This document shows positions 1-9,373 of a stretch of DNA of 64,000 bases, in pieces. Position numbers and translations under genes: made by a program. This stretch comes from Oceanococcus sp964629015 (lineage in GTDB: Bacteria > Pseudomonadota > Gammaproteobacteria > Nevskiales > Oceanococcaceae). The notes under the pieces were generated by a model, which was given only the letters and a program-made list of their open reading frames with translations, was not told the DNA's origin and made no database searches. Each line of letters starts with the position of its first letter. The stretch's first letter is position 1. The stretch covers positions 124,001 to 188,000 of the forward strand of contig CAZVMN010000003.1 of assembly GCA_964629015.1 (NCBI GenBank). Direction: 5' to 3'.

Positions 1-724
1 GCTCAAGGGCGTGGACGGTCAGGTCTATGCGGTCGCTCAAGGCAGCTTGGTTGTCGGTGGCTTCGGTGTGGATGGGCGCGATGGCTCGCGGGTCTCGGTC
101 AATGTGCCGAGCAGCGGTCGGATTCCCAATGGCGCCAATGTCGAACGTGTGGTTGCCAATGGCTTGGCCAGCGCCAATGAGTTGGTGTTGAATCTGCATC
201 AAGGTGATTTCACCACCGCGCGTCGGATCGTCAACAGCATCAACGGTATGTTGGGGCCGGGCTTGGCTCACGCCGTGGATGCGGTCAGCGTGGCGGTGCG
301 TGCTCCGCAGTCACTGGATCAAAAAGTGGCCTTTCTTTCGGTGCTGGAAAACATCGAAGTGGAGCCGGGTGATGCGCCAGCACGGGTGGTGATCAATGCG
401 CGCACGGGAACCGTGGTGATTGGTTCGCACGTGCGTGTGATGCCGGCTGCGGTGACCCACGGTTCGCTCAGCGTGACCATTCGTGAAGGGGCGCAAGTCA
501 GCCAACCCAACGCCTTCGGGCGCGGCGAGACCGTGGCGGTGCCGGATTCGGAGATTACCGTGGAGCAGGGCAGCAACCGTATGTTTTTGCTCGAATCCGG
601 GGTCAACCTCGACACCATCGTCCGCGCTGTCAATCAGGTGGGTGCGGCACCGGGGGATCTGGTCGCCATCCTTGAGGCGCTCAAGCAGGTTGGTGCATTG
701 CGCGCCGAGCTGGTGGTGATTTAG
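1..724 (+). CDS. flgI: Flagellar P-ring protein FlgI (5' end missing)
   Basis: FlgI polymerises into the periplasmic P ring around the distal rod of the flagellum. The reading frame is open from the first bases of the window (codons from base 2), so about 240 C-terminal residues are present out of the roughly 365 usual for the family. The opening residues LKGVDGQVYAVAQGSLVVGG are the very typical mid-protein FlgI block, and the end with LEALKQVGALRAELVVI is the canonical C-terminus. The signal peptide and N-terminal third lie outside the window. The stop is 9 bases before flgJ, consistent with a flgI-J-K-L operon. Identification is firm; only the true start is unseen. Confidence 0.95.
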   Translation, partial: LKGVDGQVYAVAQGSLVVGGFGVDGRDGSRVSVNVPSSGRIPNGANVERVVANGLASANELVLNLHQGDFTTARRIVNSINGMLGPGLAHAVDAVSVAVRAPQSLDQKVAFLSVLENIEVEPGDAPARVVINARTGTVVIGSHVRVMPAAVTHGSLSVTIREGAQVSQPNAFGRGETVAVPDSEITVEQGSNRMFLLESGVNLDTIVRAVNQVGAAPGDLVAILEALKQVGALRAELVVI

Positions 725-733
725 GCCCGGACG

Positions 734-1597
734 ATGAACGTGGGCGAAGTCACATCGAGCTTGGCAACTGCCAGCACGCGTAACGATGCCAAGGCATCGG
801 ATGCGGAAAAGGCGGCGCGCCAGTTTGAAGCGTTGTTCGTCAAACAGCTGCTTTCTCAGGTCAAGATCAGTGGTGGTCTGGGCGGTGAGAGCAACGCTCG
901 CGGTGACATGCTGGATTCGATGTGGCGTGATCAGATTAGCCGTCAGATCACCGAGAGCGGTCAGGGTTTGGGTTTGTCCAGCATGATCGCTCGTCAATTG
1001 GGTGGTGAGAGCGATGCGCGTTTTGCCGAAAGTCGGCCGCTGATTGATTTGCAAAACGCACGCAGCGCGGGCTTTGGCCTCAATGTGGCGCGCAACTATC
1101 TGTCCGACCCGCCGGGGTTTTCGAGTCCCGAGGAGTTTGTTCAGGCGATCAAACCGCACATTCAACAAGCCGCTGACGAGTTGGGCGTGTCCCCACGGGT
1201 GTTGCTGGCACAGGCGGCGCTGGAAACCGGGTGGGGCCAGCACATGCCGGTCGATGGTGACGGACGGCCGTCTTACAACCTGTTCGGTATCAAAGCTGAT
1301 ACCTCGTGGAAAGGCGCGGTGGCAGTCGGCCAGACTCAGGAATTTGATGGCCAACGCATGGTGTCAACCGAAGATGGCTTCCGTCGCTACGACAGCTACG
1401 CCCAAAGTGTGCGTGATTATGTGGACTTCATTCGCAGCCAGCCGCGCTATTCACAGGCCGTGAATCACGGCGGTAGCGATGAAAATTTTGTCCAAGGCCT
1501 AAAGTCTGGTGGCTATGCGACCGATCCACAGTATGTAGACAAAGTTTTTGGCGTCGCCCGGGGTGAAACCCTGAGCAAACATTGGAATGCGATATGA
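734..1597 (+). CDS. flgJ: Flagellar rod-assembly muramidase FlgJ
   Basis: FlgJ caps the growing rod and opens the peptidoglycan so the rod can pass. The 287-residue protein has the two-domain gammaproteobacterial layout. Residues about 20-95 form the rod-binding domain (FEALFVKQLL). Residues about 130-285 form a beta-N-acetylglucosaminidase domain with the motif LLAQAALETGWGQH, in which E164 is the expected catalytic acid, followed by YNLFGIKA. It starts 9 bp after flgI, and its stop overlaps the flgK start in an ATGA, so translation is probably coupled. Confidence 0.95.
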   Translation: MNVGEVTSSLATASTRNDAKASDAEKAARQFEALFVKQLLSQVKISGGLGGESNARGDMLDSMWRDQISRQITESGQGLGLSSMIARQLGGESDARFAESRPLIDLQNARSAGFGLNVARNYLSDPPGFSSPEEFVQAIKPHIQQAADELGVSPRVLLAQAALETGWGQHMPVDGDGRPSYNLFGIKADTSWKGAVAVGQTQEFDGQRMVSTEDGFRRYDSYAQSVRDYVDFIRSQPRYSQAVNHGGSDENFVQGLKSGGYATDPQYVDKVFGVARGETLSKHWNAI

Positions 1598-2952
1598 GTG
1601 GACTTCTGAGTATCGGAACATCGGCCCTGCTGGCCAACCAGCGGGCTTTGGCGGTGACCGGTAACAACATCGCAAATGCCAACACCGAAGGTTACAGCCG
1701 TCAGCGGGTCGACTTCTCAGCGCGCCACGTGACTGGGCAAATGATCGGTCAGGGCGTGGATTCCGGGCTGGTGGAGCGTTACGCTGACAGTTTCGCCAAC
1801 CAACGCTTGACCCAGAGCGTGTCGAGCCATTCCAGCCTTGCCAGTGGCGCCGATCTGGCCGGCCGCTTGGATTTGCTGTTGTCGGACCCGTCCACCGGTT
1901 TGACCGATCCGCTGCGCGCGTTTGTCGACGCGGTGGATGCGTGGGCCGCCGACCCGAACTCCACGGAAACCCGGGTGCAGCTGCTCGGCCAAGCTGACAC
2001 CATCGCGCAGCGTTTCGGACAGCTGCAGGATGGCATCGACAATCTGACGCGCGAGATCAATACCCGCATCGGTGGTGCGGTCGACCGTATCAACACGCTG
2101 AGCCAGAACATCGCCGATCTGAATGATCAGATCGCACTCAATGGTGGTCTGGGCAATGGTCAGCAGCCCAATGGTTTGCTCGATGAGCGGGATGCCTTGG
2201 TGAATGAACTGGCCAGTCTGATCGATGTGCAGACTGTGCCGCAGGATGACGGCAGTCTGAACGTGCTGGTCGGCAATGGCCAAGGTCTGGTTGTCGGCAA
2301 GCAAGCCAATCTGCTGGGTGTCAATCCCGGCGTCACTCCGTTGGACCCGGCGGCGGTGATGGTCGGTGGTTCTGACATCAGTCAGCAGATCAAAGGCGGC
2401 GAACTGGGCGGATTGCTGTCATTTCGCGGTGATGTCATGGAGCCTGCTCAAACCAAGCTGACCGGCTTGGCGCAGGGTTTGGCCGACACCGTGAATGCCG
2501 CCCAAGCCGCCGGCAGTGACGCCAATGGCGTGCCCGGTGCGGATCTTTTCGCCATCAACCCGCCTTCGGCCCGTTTGGAGGTGTTGATTGATGATCCTCT
2601 GGCGCTGGCGGCGGCACCGGCAGGTGCTGCGGCAGGCAGTGGTGACAACAGCAATGCTTTGGCCCTGGCTGATGCATTGAGAGGGCCGGCCGTCAACGGT
2701 ATGTCGCTGCAGGATGCGCACATCGCCATGGTGTCGGGCGTCGGCAGTACGGCGCGTCGTCTGGAGGCTGCGGAAACCGCAGAGTCCGCCCTGTTGGCCA
2801 ACAACCTGGAAATGCGCGATGCGGTGTCGGGTGTCAATCTCGATGAAGAGGCCGCCAATATGTTGCGCTACCAGCAGGCTTATCAGGCGGCTGCCCAGAT
2901 CATCGCCACGGCGAATGAAATGTTCCAGTCACTGCTGGCAGCAGCACGCTAG
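1594..2952 (+). CDS. flgK: Flagellar hook-associated protein 1 FlgK
   Basis: FlgK is the first hook-filament junction protein. I chose the ATG at 1594, which overlaps the flgJ stop (ATGA), because the family begins MSGLLSIGTSALLANQRAL; an upstream in-frame TTG at 1582 would add only four residues. The N-terminal flagellar rod/hook signature (VTGNNIANANTEGYSRQ) and the C-terminal block (GVNLDEEAANMLRYQQAYQA) are both intact. At 452 residues it is a short FlgK, so the central variable domain is small. flgL follows 9 bases later. Confidence 0.96.
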   Translation: MSGLLSIGTSALLANQRALAVTGNNIANANTEGYSRQRVDFSARHVTGQMIGQGVDSGLVERYADSFANQRLTQSVSSHSSLASGADLAGRLDLLLSDPSTGLTDPLRAFVDAVDAWAADPNSTETRVQLLGQADTIAQRFGQLQDGIDNLTREINTRIGGAVDRINTLSQNIADLNDQIALNGGLGNGQQPNGLLDERDALVNELASLIDVQTVPQDDGSLNVLVGNGQGLVVGKQANLLGVNPGVTPLDPAAVMVGGSDISQQIKGGELGGLLSFRGDVMEPAQTKLTGLAQGLADTVNAAQAAGSDANGVPGADLFAINPPSARLEVLIDDPLALAAAPAGAAAGSGDNSNALALADALRGPAVNGMSLQDAHIAMVSGVGSTARRLEAAETAESALLANNLEMRDAVSGVNLDEEAANMLRYQQAYQAAAQIIATANEMFQSLLAAAR

Positions 2953-2961
2953 GAGGCGGTC

Positions 2962-3876
2962 ATGCGCGTTACTCAATCCATGTTGTATCGGCAAACACTG
3001 GCCAGCTTGAATGAGCGTCAGGCCAACGTCATGCGCGCGCAGGATCAAATCTCCAGCGGCACGCGTCTGAGTCAGGCCAAAGATGATCCGGTTGCAATGG
3101 CGCGTGTCATGCGCAATGACGACATGTTGCAGACCTTGCAACGTCACAACGACAACATTCGGATTCTGTCCTCACGCCTGGAGTTTGTGGAGTCAGAACT
3201 GGATGGCGTGACCGACATCATGCATCGCGCACGTGAATTGATGATCAGCGGCGCCAATGCCACCCAATCGGACGAATCCCGCAGTACTTTGGCGCTGGAA
3301 ATGCGCGCGCTGGGGGAAGAACTGCTGCGCGTCGCCAACGGTCAGGACGGGCAAGGGCGCTACCTGTTTGCCGGTCAGGATGATGCCACGCGCCCATTTG
3401 TCGACAGCGGTGGCGTCAACTATCAGGGTTCGGCAAACGCGCGGCAGATTCCGGTTGATCAAACCACCACGATGGCCAATGGCCTAACCGGCGATGAGGT
3501 CTTCCTGAGCGGGCCTGCGGGTGATTTGTTCGCCATGTTCAACGACCTAGCCGACACGCTGGAAATGCCAACGCCGGATGCGGCGACCACCGCTCAGCGC
3601 AACGCCGATATGGAAGCGGGTTTAACGCGTGCCGATGATGCGCTGAATCACATACTGGATCTGCGTTCCGGCCTGGGTGTGGACTTACAGCGTTTGGATA
3701 GCGCGGCGGATCGTATTTCGGCGCTACAAGTCAGTTTGCAAAGCGACTCTTCGGGGTTGCGCGACACCGATGTGGCCCAAACCTTATCTCAGCTGGCTCA
3801 AGAACTGACCGCGCTGGAAGCGGCGCAAAAGACGTTCACGCGTATCCAAAGTCTCTCACTGTTCAACTATCTCTAA
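2962..3876 (+). CDS. flgL: Flagellar hook-associated protein 3 FlgL
   Basis: FlgL is the second junction protein between hook and filament. It has a flagellin-like N-terminus (MRVTQSMLYRQTLASLNERQ, then QISSGTRLSQAKDDP) and a C-terminal helix ending QKTFTRIQSLSLFNYL, both diagnostic. The length of 304 residues is normal. It is last in the flgIJKL run, with a good AGGAGG ribosome site just upstream. After it come 118 bases of spacer and an unrelated gene, so this probably closes the operon. Confidence 0.95.
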   Translation: MRVTQSMLYRQTLASLNERQANVMRAQDQISSGTRLSQAKDDPVAMARVMRNDDMLQTLQRHNDNIRILSSRLEFVESELDGVTDIMHRARELMISGANATQSDESRSTLALEMRALGEELLRVANGQDGQGRYLFAGQDDATRPFVDSGGVNYQGSANARQIPVDQTTTMANGLTGDEVFLSGPAGDLFAMFNDLADTLEMPTPDAATTAQRNADMEAGLTRADDALNHILDLRSGLGVDLQRLDSAADRISALQVSLQSDSSGLRDTDVAQTLSQLAQELTALEAAQKTFTRIQSLSLFNYL

Positions 3877-3890
3877 CGACAGTACTTGTT

Positions 3891-3909
3891 CCTTTCACGG
3901 TGTGAGAGG
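3891..3909 (+). terminator. Weak hairpin after flgL
   Basis: CCTTTCAC and GTGAGAGG pair (with one G-U) around a three-base loop, 14 bases after the flgL stop. No T-run follows, so intrinsic termination is doubtful. It may only mark the operon end. The rest of the 3877-3994 spacer shows a TCACGTGA palindrome and no clear promoter. Confidence 0.25.
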
Positions 3910-3994
3910 ATTACTTCACGTGACCAGCGGCATGAATTCGTCGCATGGTCAGGAGTAGACTGATCATTGTCGATAGTCGGCGAGGAGAACGTGA

Positions 3995-4501
3995 ATGATC
4001 CAGCTCACGGTGAATCCGCATACGCGCGTTCTGACCTTGAACATTGACGCCCCGTTGGCGTCGGTGAACGTGCGTCAGGTGTCCGATCACGTCAGCGCCG
4101 AAGCACAACGCGTGGCGGCCCCTTTGAAGGGTATGTTGATCATCGCGCCACAATTTCCGCCATGGCGTGATCTGTCCAGTTTCCTCGACAATCTGCGCGC
4201 TGTTCGTGAGCAGAAAAACGCCGTCTCGCGCGTCGCTGTGGTCACCGAGGCGTCGCCCGCGTTTTTCGCCGCCGCGCTCGGCAATTATTTCCCCGAAGCG
4301 CAAATTGATCGGTTTGCCGCCCACGAAGTGCGCCGGGCCGAGGCTTGGCTTGCGCTCGGAGATACAGTGGAAAGTCCGGTGGTCGAAGACGAACTGGCCC
4401 CTGTTGTTGCTGAGGAGCCTGTTGATATGCAAGCCACAGGTGTATTTGAGCTCGAGGGCAGTGAAACCCAGAAAGGTGAAGAAGACGACTGGTTCGTTTG
4501 A
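3995..4501 (+). CDS. SpoIIAA-like (STAS-fold) protein with acidic tail
   Basis: A 168-residue soluble protein. Residues about 1-115 resemble the SpoIIAA-like family: a beta-strand start (MIQLTVNPHTRVLTLNI), a central hydrophobic strand (GMLIIAP), a second strand (VSRVAVVTEAS) and the typical closing block FAAHEVRRAEAWLAL. Residues about 116-168 are an acidic, probably disordered tail. The family is STAS-related but its biochemical role is not well defined. A GAGGAGAAC ribosome site precedes the ATG. It is not an obvious flagellar gene, although it lies inside the flagellar region. The product is a family-level guess. Confidence 0.65.
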   Translation: MIQLTVNPHTRVLTLNIDAPLASVNVRQVSDHVSAEAQRVAAPLKGMLIIAPQFPPWRDLSSFLDNLRAVREQKNAVSRVAVVTEASPAFFAAALGNYFPEAQIDRFAAHEVRRAEAWLALGDTVESPVVEDELAPVVAEEPVDMQATGVFELEGSETQKGEEDDWFV

Positions 4502-4636
4502 CCTGCTGGGGTGATCGGACTTGCCTATGGCCATCTGAAAACACGCCAAACCGCAGCAAAAGAAGAGCCGGGAATTCGCTAAGCGGCTGCGAGCATGCAA
4601 CCATCGCGGCCCGAAAAACCCGTTACGAGTCTCACA

Positions 4637-6229
4637 GTGCTTGCTGCAAACAACATCACCCAGCAGTTTGGTGCCAAACCGCTGTTCGAAAATATTTCGC
4701 AAAAATTCTCCGGTGGGAACCGATATGGCCTGATCGGCGCCAACGGTTGCGGAAAATCCACCCTGCTCAAAATCCTCGGCGGTGACCTTGAGCCCACGGC
4801 GGGTAATGTGGGCCTGGATGTCGATGTGAGACTCGGCAAATTGCGCCAGGATCAATTCGCTTTCGAGAAATACAGCGTCATTGATACCGTCATTATGGGG
4901 CACCAGGAATTGTGGGCGGTGAAGCAGGAACGGGATCGCATTTACGCCCTGCCGGCGATGAGCGAAGAGGACGGCATGAGGGTAGGCGAGCTGGAATCCG
5001 AGTACGCCGAAATGGACGGCTATACGGCAGAAAGCCGAGCCGGAGAACTTCTGCTCGGCGTCGGAATTCCGGTGGATCAGCACTATGGCCTGATGAGCCA
5101 GATCGCACCCGGTTGGAAATTGCGTGTGTTACTGGCTCAGGCATTGTTTTCCGACCCGGATGTTCTGTTGCTGGATGAGCCCACCAACAACCTGGATATT
5201 CACGCGATCCAGTGGCTGGAAGATATCCTGAATCAACGGGAATCAACCATGATCATCATTTCCCACGATCGTCACTTTCTCAACAGTGTGTGCACGCACA
5301 TGGCGGATCTGGACTTTGGCGAATTGCGTGTTTACCCCGGCAACTACGATGACTACATGTTGGCCTCAACGCAGGCCCGCTCTCAGTTGCTTGCCGACAA
5401 TGCCAAGAAGAAAGCCCAGATCGGCGAGCTGCAGGCCTTTGTGGCACGGTTTTCCGCCAATGCCTCCAAGGCCAAGCAGGCCACCTCACGCGCCAAGCAG
5501 ATCGAAAAAATCCAGCTTGCTGAAGTGAAAGTGTCGAGCCGCAGCCATCCGTATATCCGTTTCGAGCAGGACAAAAAGCTCTATCGCAACGCCTTGGTTC
5601 TGGAGGACCTGAACAAGTCCTTCGACGAGCATAAGGTTTTGCACGACATGTCGCTGATCGTCGAAGTGGGTGAGCGAGTGGCCGTGATTGGTGAAAACGG
5701 TATTGGCAAATCCACCTTCCTGCGCTTGCTCATGGGTGATGTCGGTTATGAGCCGAGCAGTGGCGTCTTTCACTGGTCGGAGAACGCCAGTATTGCTTAC
5801 TACGCCCAGGACCATGCGCACGAATTCGAAGTCGACATGAGTCTGTTCGAATGGATGAGCCGCTGGCGCCAGCCGGGTGATGATGATCAGGTCGTGCGCA
5901 GCACTCTGGGACGTTTGCTGTTTTCCGGGGATCAGATCGACAAGTCGGTCAAAGTGCTGTCGGGTGGGGAACAGGGCCGCATGATTTTCGGCAAGATGAT
6001 GATGCAAAAGCCCAATGTTCTGGTGATGGACGAGCCGACCAATCATATGGATATGGAGTCGATCGAATCGCTCAATATGGCGCTGGAGAACTATGAGGGC
6101 ACGCTGGTGTTTGTCAGTCACGACCGCTCATTTGTGTCCAGCATCGCGACCCGCATCATTGAATTGAAAGAAGGCGGGTATATCGATTTCGGGGGCGGCT
6201 ACGAGGACTATCTCAATTCCCAGGGATGA
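4637..6229 (+). CDS. ABC-F family ATPase, YbiT type
   Basis: ABC-F proteins are soluble twin-ATPase proteins that act on ribosomes. The protein aligns by eye with E. coli YbiT across its whole length: NRYGLIGANGCGKST (first Walker A), LLLDEPTNNLD, the ABC-F linker with KKKAQIGELQ and FSANASKAKQATSRAKQ, GENGIGKST (second Walker A), LSGGEQGRM and VMDEPTNHMDMESIESLN. I chose the GTG at 4637 because it gives 530 residues, the YbiT length, and the family starts just before the strand leading to NITQQFG; an ATG at 4595 would add 14 residues unlike the family. No membrane segments. Confidence 0.9.
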   Translation: MLAANNITQQFGAKPLFENISQKFSGGNRYGLIGANGCGKSTLLKILGGDLEPTAGNVGLDVDVRLGKLRQDQFAFEKYSVIDTVIMGHQELWAVKQERDRIYALPAMSEEDGMRVGELESEYAEMDGYTAESRAGELLLGVGIPVDQHYGLMSQIAPGWKLRVLLAQALFSDPDVLLLDEPTNNLDIHAIQWLEDILNQRESTMIIISHDRHFLNSVCTHMADLDFGELRVYPGNYDDYMLASTQARSQLLADNAKKKAQIGELQAFVARFSANASKAKQATSRAKQIEKIQLAEVKVSSRSHPYIRFEQDKKLYRNALVLEDLNKSFDEHKVLHDMSLIVEVGERVAVIGENGIGKSTFLRLLMGDVGYEPSSGVFHWSENASIAYYAQDHAHEFEVDMSLFEWMSRWRQPGDDDQVVRSTLGRLLFSGDQIDKSVKVLSGGEQGRMIFGKMMMQKPNVLVMDEPTNHMDMESIESLNMALENYEGTLVFVSHDRSFVSSIATRIIELKEGGYIDFGGGYEDYLNSQG

Positions 6230-6266
6230 GTCGCGCCGTCGAGGGGCAGACGTGGGATAATCGCGA

Positions 6267-7637
6267 ATGACAAAATTCGCTGATCTCGCGCTGCCACCAG
6301 CGCTGCTGCAAGCGCTGGCGGCTCTGGACTACGACAATGCAACGCCGGTGCAGGCTCAAGCCTTGCCCGCCATGCTCAGTGGTCGGGATGTGCTCACTCA
6401 GGCCAAAACCGGCAGCGGAAAAACCGCAGCCTTCAGTTTGGCCATTCTGTCCTCGCTGCAAAGCGATATCACACGTCTTCAGGCACTGATTCTGTGCCCC
6501 ACACGTGAGCTTGCGGACCAGGTCGCCAAGGAAGTGCGCGCATTGGCCCGGTTTGTCCCCAACGTCAAAATTCTGAGTCTTTGTGGGGGCATTTCGCTGC
6601 GCCCGCAGATTGCCTCGCTGGCCCACGAACCGCATATTGTGGTCGGTACACCGGGGCGCATTCAGGATTTGATTCGGCGCAAGGTGTTGCCGCTCGATGG
6701 TCTGACTACGGTCGTTCTGGATGAAGCCGACCGTATGTTGGATATGGGCTTTATCGATCCGATCCGCAGCATTCTCGAAATCACCCCGAAGCGCAGAAAA
6801 ACCTGGCTGTTCTCGGCGACCTATCCGGACGGCATTCGCCAGATCAGCGATGCCTTCCAGCATCAGCCGGTGGACATCGCTGTCGCCGAGCAGCACACCG
6901 CTGAGTCCATTCAACAGCGCTTTTACAAAGTCGAGCAGGGCGAGAAATTCGAGGCCTTGCGTGCGCTGCTGTTGAGTCACTCGCCAGAATCTTGCCTGGT
7001 CTTCTGCAACACCCGGCAAGACACCCGGGATGTCGCTGATCATCTTCACCGTTCAGGATTCAGTGCATTGGCATTGCACGGGGATCTGGACCAGCGTGAC
7101 CGCGATGAAACCGTCGTGCAGTTTGCTAATGGGAGCTGCCAGATCATGGTGGCCACCGATGTGGCATCGCGCGGTCTGGATATCAAAGGGTTGCCGATGG
7201 TGATCGCCTTTGAGCTGCCGAGTGATCCGGCGGTGCATGTGCACCGTATCGGTCGCACCGGGCGAGCGGGTGAATCCGGTTTGGCTCTGAGTCTGGTTGC
7301 CGGTCGTGAGCAGGGGCGGGTTTCGGGCATTGAAGGGGCGTTGGGTGGTTCCTTGCCATGGGCCGCGATCCCGGCGAGCCCGCCAGGGCGGTCACCAAAA
7401 CGTCCATTGATGAAGACGCTGGTGATTGATGCCGGGCGTAAAGACAAACTGCGCCCGGGCGATATTCTGGGGGCCTTAACCGGCGACGGCGGTCTGGACG
7501 GCTCGGATGTGGGCAAGATTGATGTGTTTGCAACGCGCGCTTATGCCGCTGTCACCCGCAGTCGTGCGCGAACCACAGCCAGCAACTTGCGCCAGGCCAA
7601 AATCAAGGGGCGCAAGTTCCGTATCCGCGAGCTGTAA
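6267..7637 (+). CDS. dbpA: ATP-dependent RNA helicase DbpA
   Basis: DbpA is a DEAD-box helicase that works on 23S rRNA hairpin 92 during 50S subunit assembly. Motifs in order: Q motif (ATPVQAQALP), Walker A AKTGSGKT, PTRELA, TPGR, a DEAD box (VLDEADRMLDMGF), FSATYP, ARG-box VATDVASRGLDIKG, and HRIGRTGRAG. The last 75 or so residues (KLRPGDILGALTGDGG, then VGKIDVFATRAYAAV) form the DbpA RNA-binding domain that separates it from RhlE/SrmB. Its 456 residues match the family (E. coli 457). It sits between the ABC-F gene and fliC, with no sign of a flagellar role. Confidence 0.93.
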   Translation: MTKFADLALPPALLQALAALDYDNATPVQAQALPAMLSGRDVLTQAKTGSGKTAAFSLAILSSLQSDITRLQALILCPTRELADQVAKEVRALARFVPNVKILSLCGGISLRPQIASLAHEPHIVVGTPGRIQDLIRRKVLPLDGLTTVVLDEADRMLDMGFIDPIRSILEITPKRRKTWLFSATYPDGIRQISDAFQHQPVDIAVAEQHTAESIQQRFYKVEQGEKFEALRALLLSHSPESCLVFCNTRQDTRDVADHLHRSGFSALALHGDLDQRDRDETVVQFANGSCQIMVATDVASRGLDIKGLPMVIAFELPSDPAVHVHRIGRTGRAGESGLALSLVAGREQGRVSGIEGALGGSLPWAAIPASPPGRSPKRPLMKTLVIDAGRKDKLRPGDILGALTGDGGLDGSDVGKIDVFATRAYAAVTRSRARTTASNLRQAKIKGRKFRIREL

Positions 7638-7734
7638 CGCGCGGGGGCGGTCGCCCGAGCGTCATTACGTGTTGATTTTGCCGCAGCACAGTAGCCTCGG
7701 GAGAGATTTCCGCAAATTAATGCGGACTTTGCAT

Positions 7735-7761
7735 TAAAGAAATCCGAAGTGCGGACGATAA
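7735..7761 (+). promoter_or_regulatory. Sigma-28 (FliA) promoter of fliC
   Basis: TAAAGAAA at 7735-7742, an 11-base spacer, then GACGATAA at 7754-7761. The sigma-28 consensus is TAAAGTTT-N11-GCCGATAA, so spacing is exact and the -10 element differs at one base. It lies 73 bases before the fliC ATG, as expected for a class of genes transcribed last in flagellar assembly. Confidence 0.85.
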
Positions 7762-7834
7762 CCCTATCGAACCGGCAACAGGCCCGATTGGTGGACTGAG
7801 CCGTCAGATTTCTCTCCCCAACGAGGATGACATC

Positions 7835-8977
7835 ATGCAAGTGATCAACACCAACGTCATGTCGCTGAACGCTCAGCGCAACCTATACCAGTCAAACAAC
7901 GATCTGGCCACTTCCATTCAACGCCTGTCGACCGGTCTGCGGATCAACAGCGCCAAGGACGATGCGGCCGGCTTGGCCATCTCCGAGCGCTTCACCTCGC
8001 AGATTCGCGGCATGAATCAGGCTATCCGCAACGCCAACGACGGCATCTCGCTGGCCCAGACCGCAGAAGGTGCGCTGGGTGAAGTGGCCAACAATCTGCA
8101 GCGTATTCGCGAATTGGCCGTGCAATCGTCCAACGCCACCAACTCCAACAGCGACCGCTCGGCGCTGCAGGCTGAAGTGTCCCAGTTGCTGTCTGAAATC
8201 AACCGTGTGGCTGATCAGACCACCTTCAACGGGGTCAACCTGCTGGATGGTTCGTTCTCCGGCGCGGTGTTCCAGATCGGCGCCAACGCCGGTGAGAACA
8301 TCACCGTGTCGTCGCTCGCAGACGCCAACACTGCCGCTCTGGGCAGCGTGACGCAGGCTTCGGTTTCCGTCGCAGCCAGTGGTCTGACCGGCTTTGCCTC
8401 CGCTATCGCCGCTGGCGGTGTGACGGTGAACGGTGTGGACATCGGCGCAATCGGCTCGGCATCCAGCGCAGCTGAGCGTGCCGGTCAGTTGGTCGATGCG
8501 ATCAACGAAGTCTCGCAGCAGACCAATGTTGGTGCCTCCTACGACACCGCCACGGGTCAGATTACCCTGACGGGTAGCCAGGACATCATCATTGCTGGTT
8601 CAGAGGATGACGCCACGACCGCCGGTTGGGCTAACGCCACAATCGCCACGACCTCGACCTCCACCGGCATCGACACCCTGGACATCAGCAGCTACTCCGG
8701 TGCACAGCTGGGTATGCAGTTGGTCGACAGTGCCCTGACGACGATCAACAGCGCCCGCGCTGATCTGGGTGCTCTGCAAAGCCGCTTCGAAAGTGTGGTG
8801 GCCAACCTGCAGACCAACTCGGAAAACCTGAGTGCTTCACGCTCACGCATCCAGGATACGGACTTCGCCGCTGAAACTGCCGCGCTGACCCGCGGTCAGA
8901 TTCTGCAGCAGGCTGGCACCGCGATGCTGGCTCAGGCGAACGCCGCACCGCAGAATGTGCTGAGTCTTCTCGGCTAA
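7835..8977 (+). CDS. fliC: Flagellin
   Basis: The filament subunit. It has the conserved N-terminal D0/D1 helices (MQVINTNVMSLNAQRNL, then LSTGLRINSAKDDAAGLAISERF) and C-terminal D1/D0 helices (SRIQDTDFAAETAALTRGQI, then LAQANAAPQNVLSLLG). At 380 residues it has a short, Ala/Ser/Thr-rich variable region around residues 170-285. A sigma-28 promoter lies 73 bp upstream, an ACGAGGA ribosome site precedes the ATG, and a strong hairpin follows the stop. It is the only flagellin gene in the window. Confidence 0.97.
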   Translation: MQVINTNVMSLNAQRNLYQSNNDLATSIQRLSTGLRINSAKDDAAGLAISERFTSQIRGMNQAIRNANDGISLAQTAEGALGEVANNLQRIRELAVQSSNATNSNSDRSALQAEVSQLLSEINRVADQTTFNGVNLLDGSFSGAVFQIGANAGENITVSSLADANTAALGSVTQASVSVAASGLTGFASAIAAGGVTVNGVDIGAIGSASSAAERAGQLVDAINEVSQQTNVGASYDTATGQITLTGSQDIIIAGSEDDATTAGWANATIATTSTSTGIDTLDISSYSGAQLGMQLVDSALTTINSARADLGALQSRFESVVANLQTNSENLSASRSRIQDTDFAAETAALTRGQILQQAGTAMLAQANAAPQNVLSLLG

Positions 8978-8986
8978 GCCTAAGGA

Positions 8987-9016
8987 GCGGGAGCGCCAGA
9001 TCCATGGCGCTCCCGC
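8987..9016 (+). terminator. Strong hairpin after fliC
   Basis: GCGGGAGCGCCA (8987-8998) and TGGCGCTCCCGC (9005-9016) form a perfect 12-bp GC-rich stem with a six-base loop, 10 bases after the fliC stop. There is no good T-run. It may attenuate transcription into flaG or protect the abundant flagellin mRNA from 3' decay. Confidence 0.75.
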
Positions 9017-9040
9017 GCCTCTTGAACACGGAGGTGTGTG

Positions 9041-9370
9041 ATGATCGAAATTTCATCATTAACCCATCTGGCCCAAACGCAAACCGTTCCGGTGGAGACA
9101 CCGCGAGCGGTTCAGCCGGTTGTGGCCACCCAACCCACGGACAAAACCCGGGGTGAGTCCACCCATCTGGCCAATGCCAATGTGGTGGCCAGCCGGAATA
9201 CGTCACTCAAGTTCCGCATTGATCAGGACTCTGACAAGTTGATTGTCTCGTTACTGGATAGCGACGGCGCTCTGATTCGACAGATTCCTTCCGAACTGAT
9301 TTTGCGACTGGCTGAACGGCTGGAAGAAATCCAGGAGCAGGGCAAGTTCGGTTTAGACGCCATGGCCTGA
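9041..9370 (+). CDS. flaG: FlaG family protein
   Basis: FlaG proteins are small products encoded beside flagellin that influence filament length in several bacteria. The C-terminal half is typical: SLKFRIDQDSDKLIVSLLDS, then IRQIPSELILRLAERL. The first 45 residues are variable. I chose the ATG at 9041 because GGAGG sits six bases before it; a GTG three bases upstream would be too close to the ribosome site. The product is 109 residues. It lies between fliC and fliD, the usual polar-flagellum position. Confidence 0.88.
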   Translation: MIEISSLTHLAQTQTVPVETPRAVQPVVATQPTDKTRGESTHLANANVVASRNTSLKFRIDQDSDKLIVSLLDSDGALIRQIPSELILRLAERLEEIQEQGKFGLDAMA

Positions 9371-9373
9371 TTT

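Noticed and set aside
311..1354. Long open frame on the minus strand opposite flgI and flgJ
   Set aside because: It mirrors two certain flagellar genes, has no recognisable motif, and its composition is that of a complement strand in GC-rich DNA.
3911..5083. 390-codon open frame on the minus strand opposite the SpoIIAA-like and ABC-F genes
   Set aside because: The plus-strand genes are well supported by family motifs; the minus-strand product has none.
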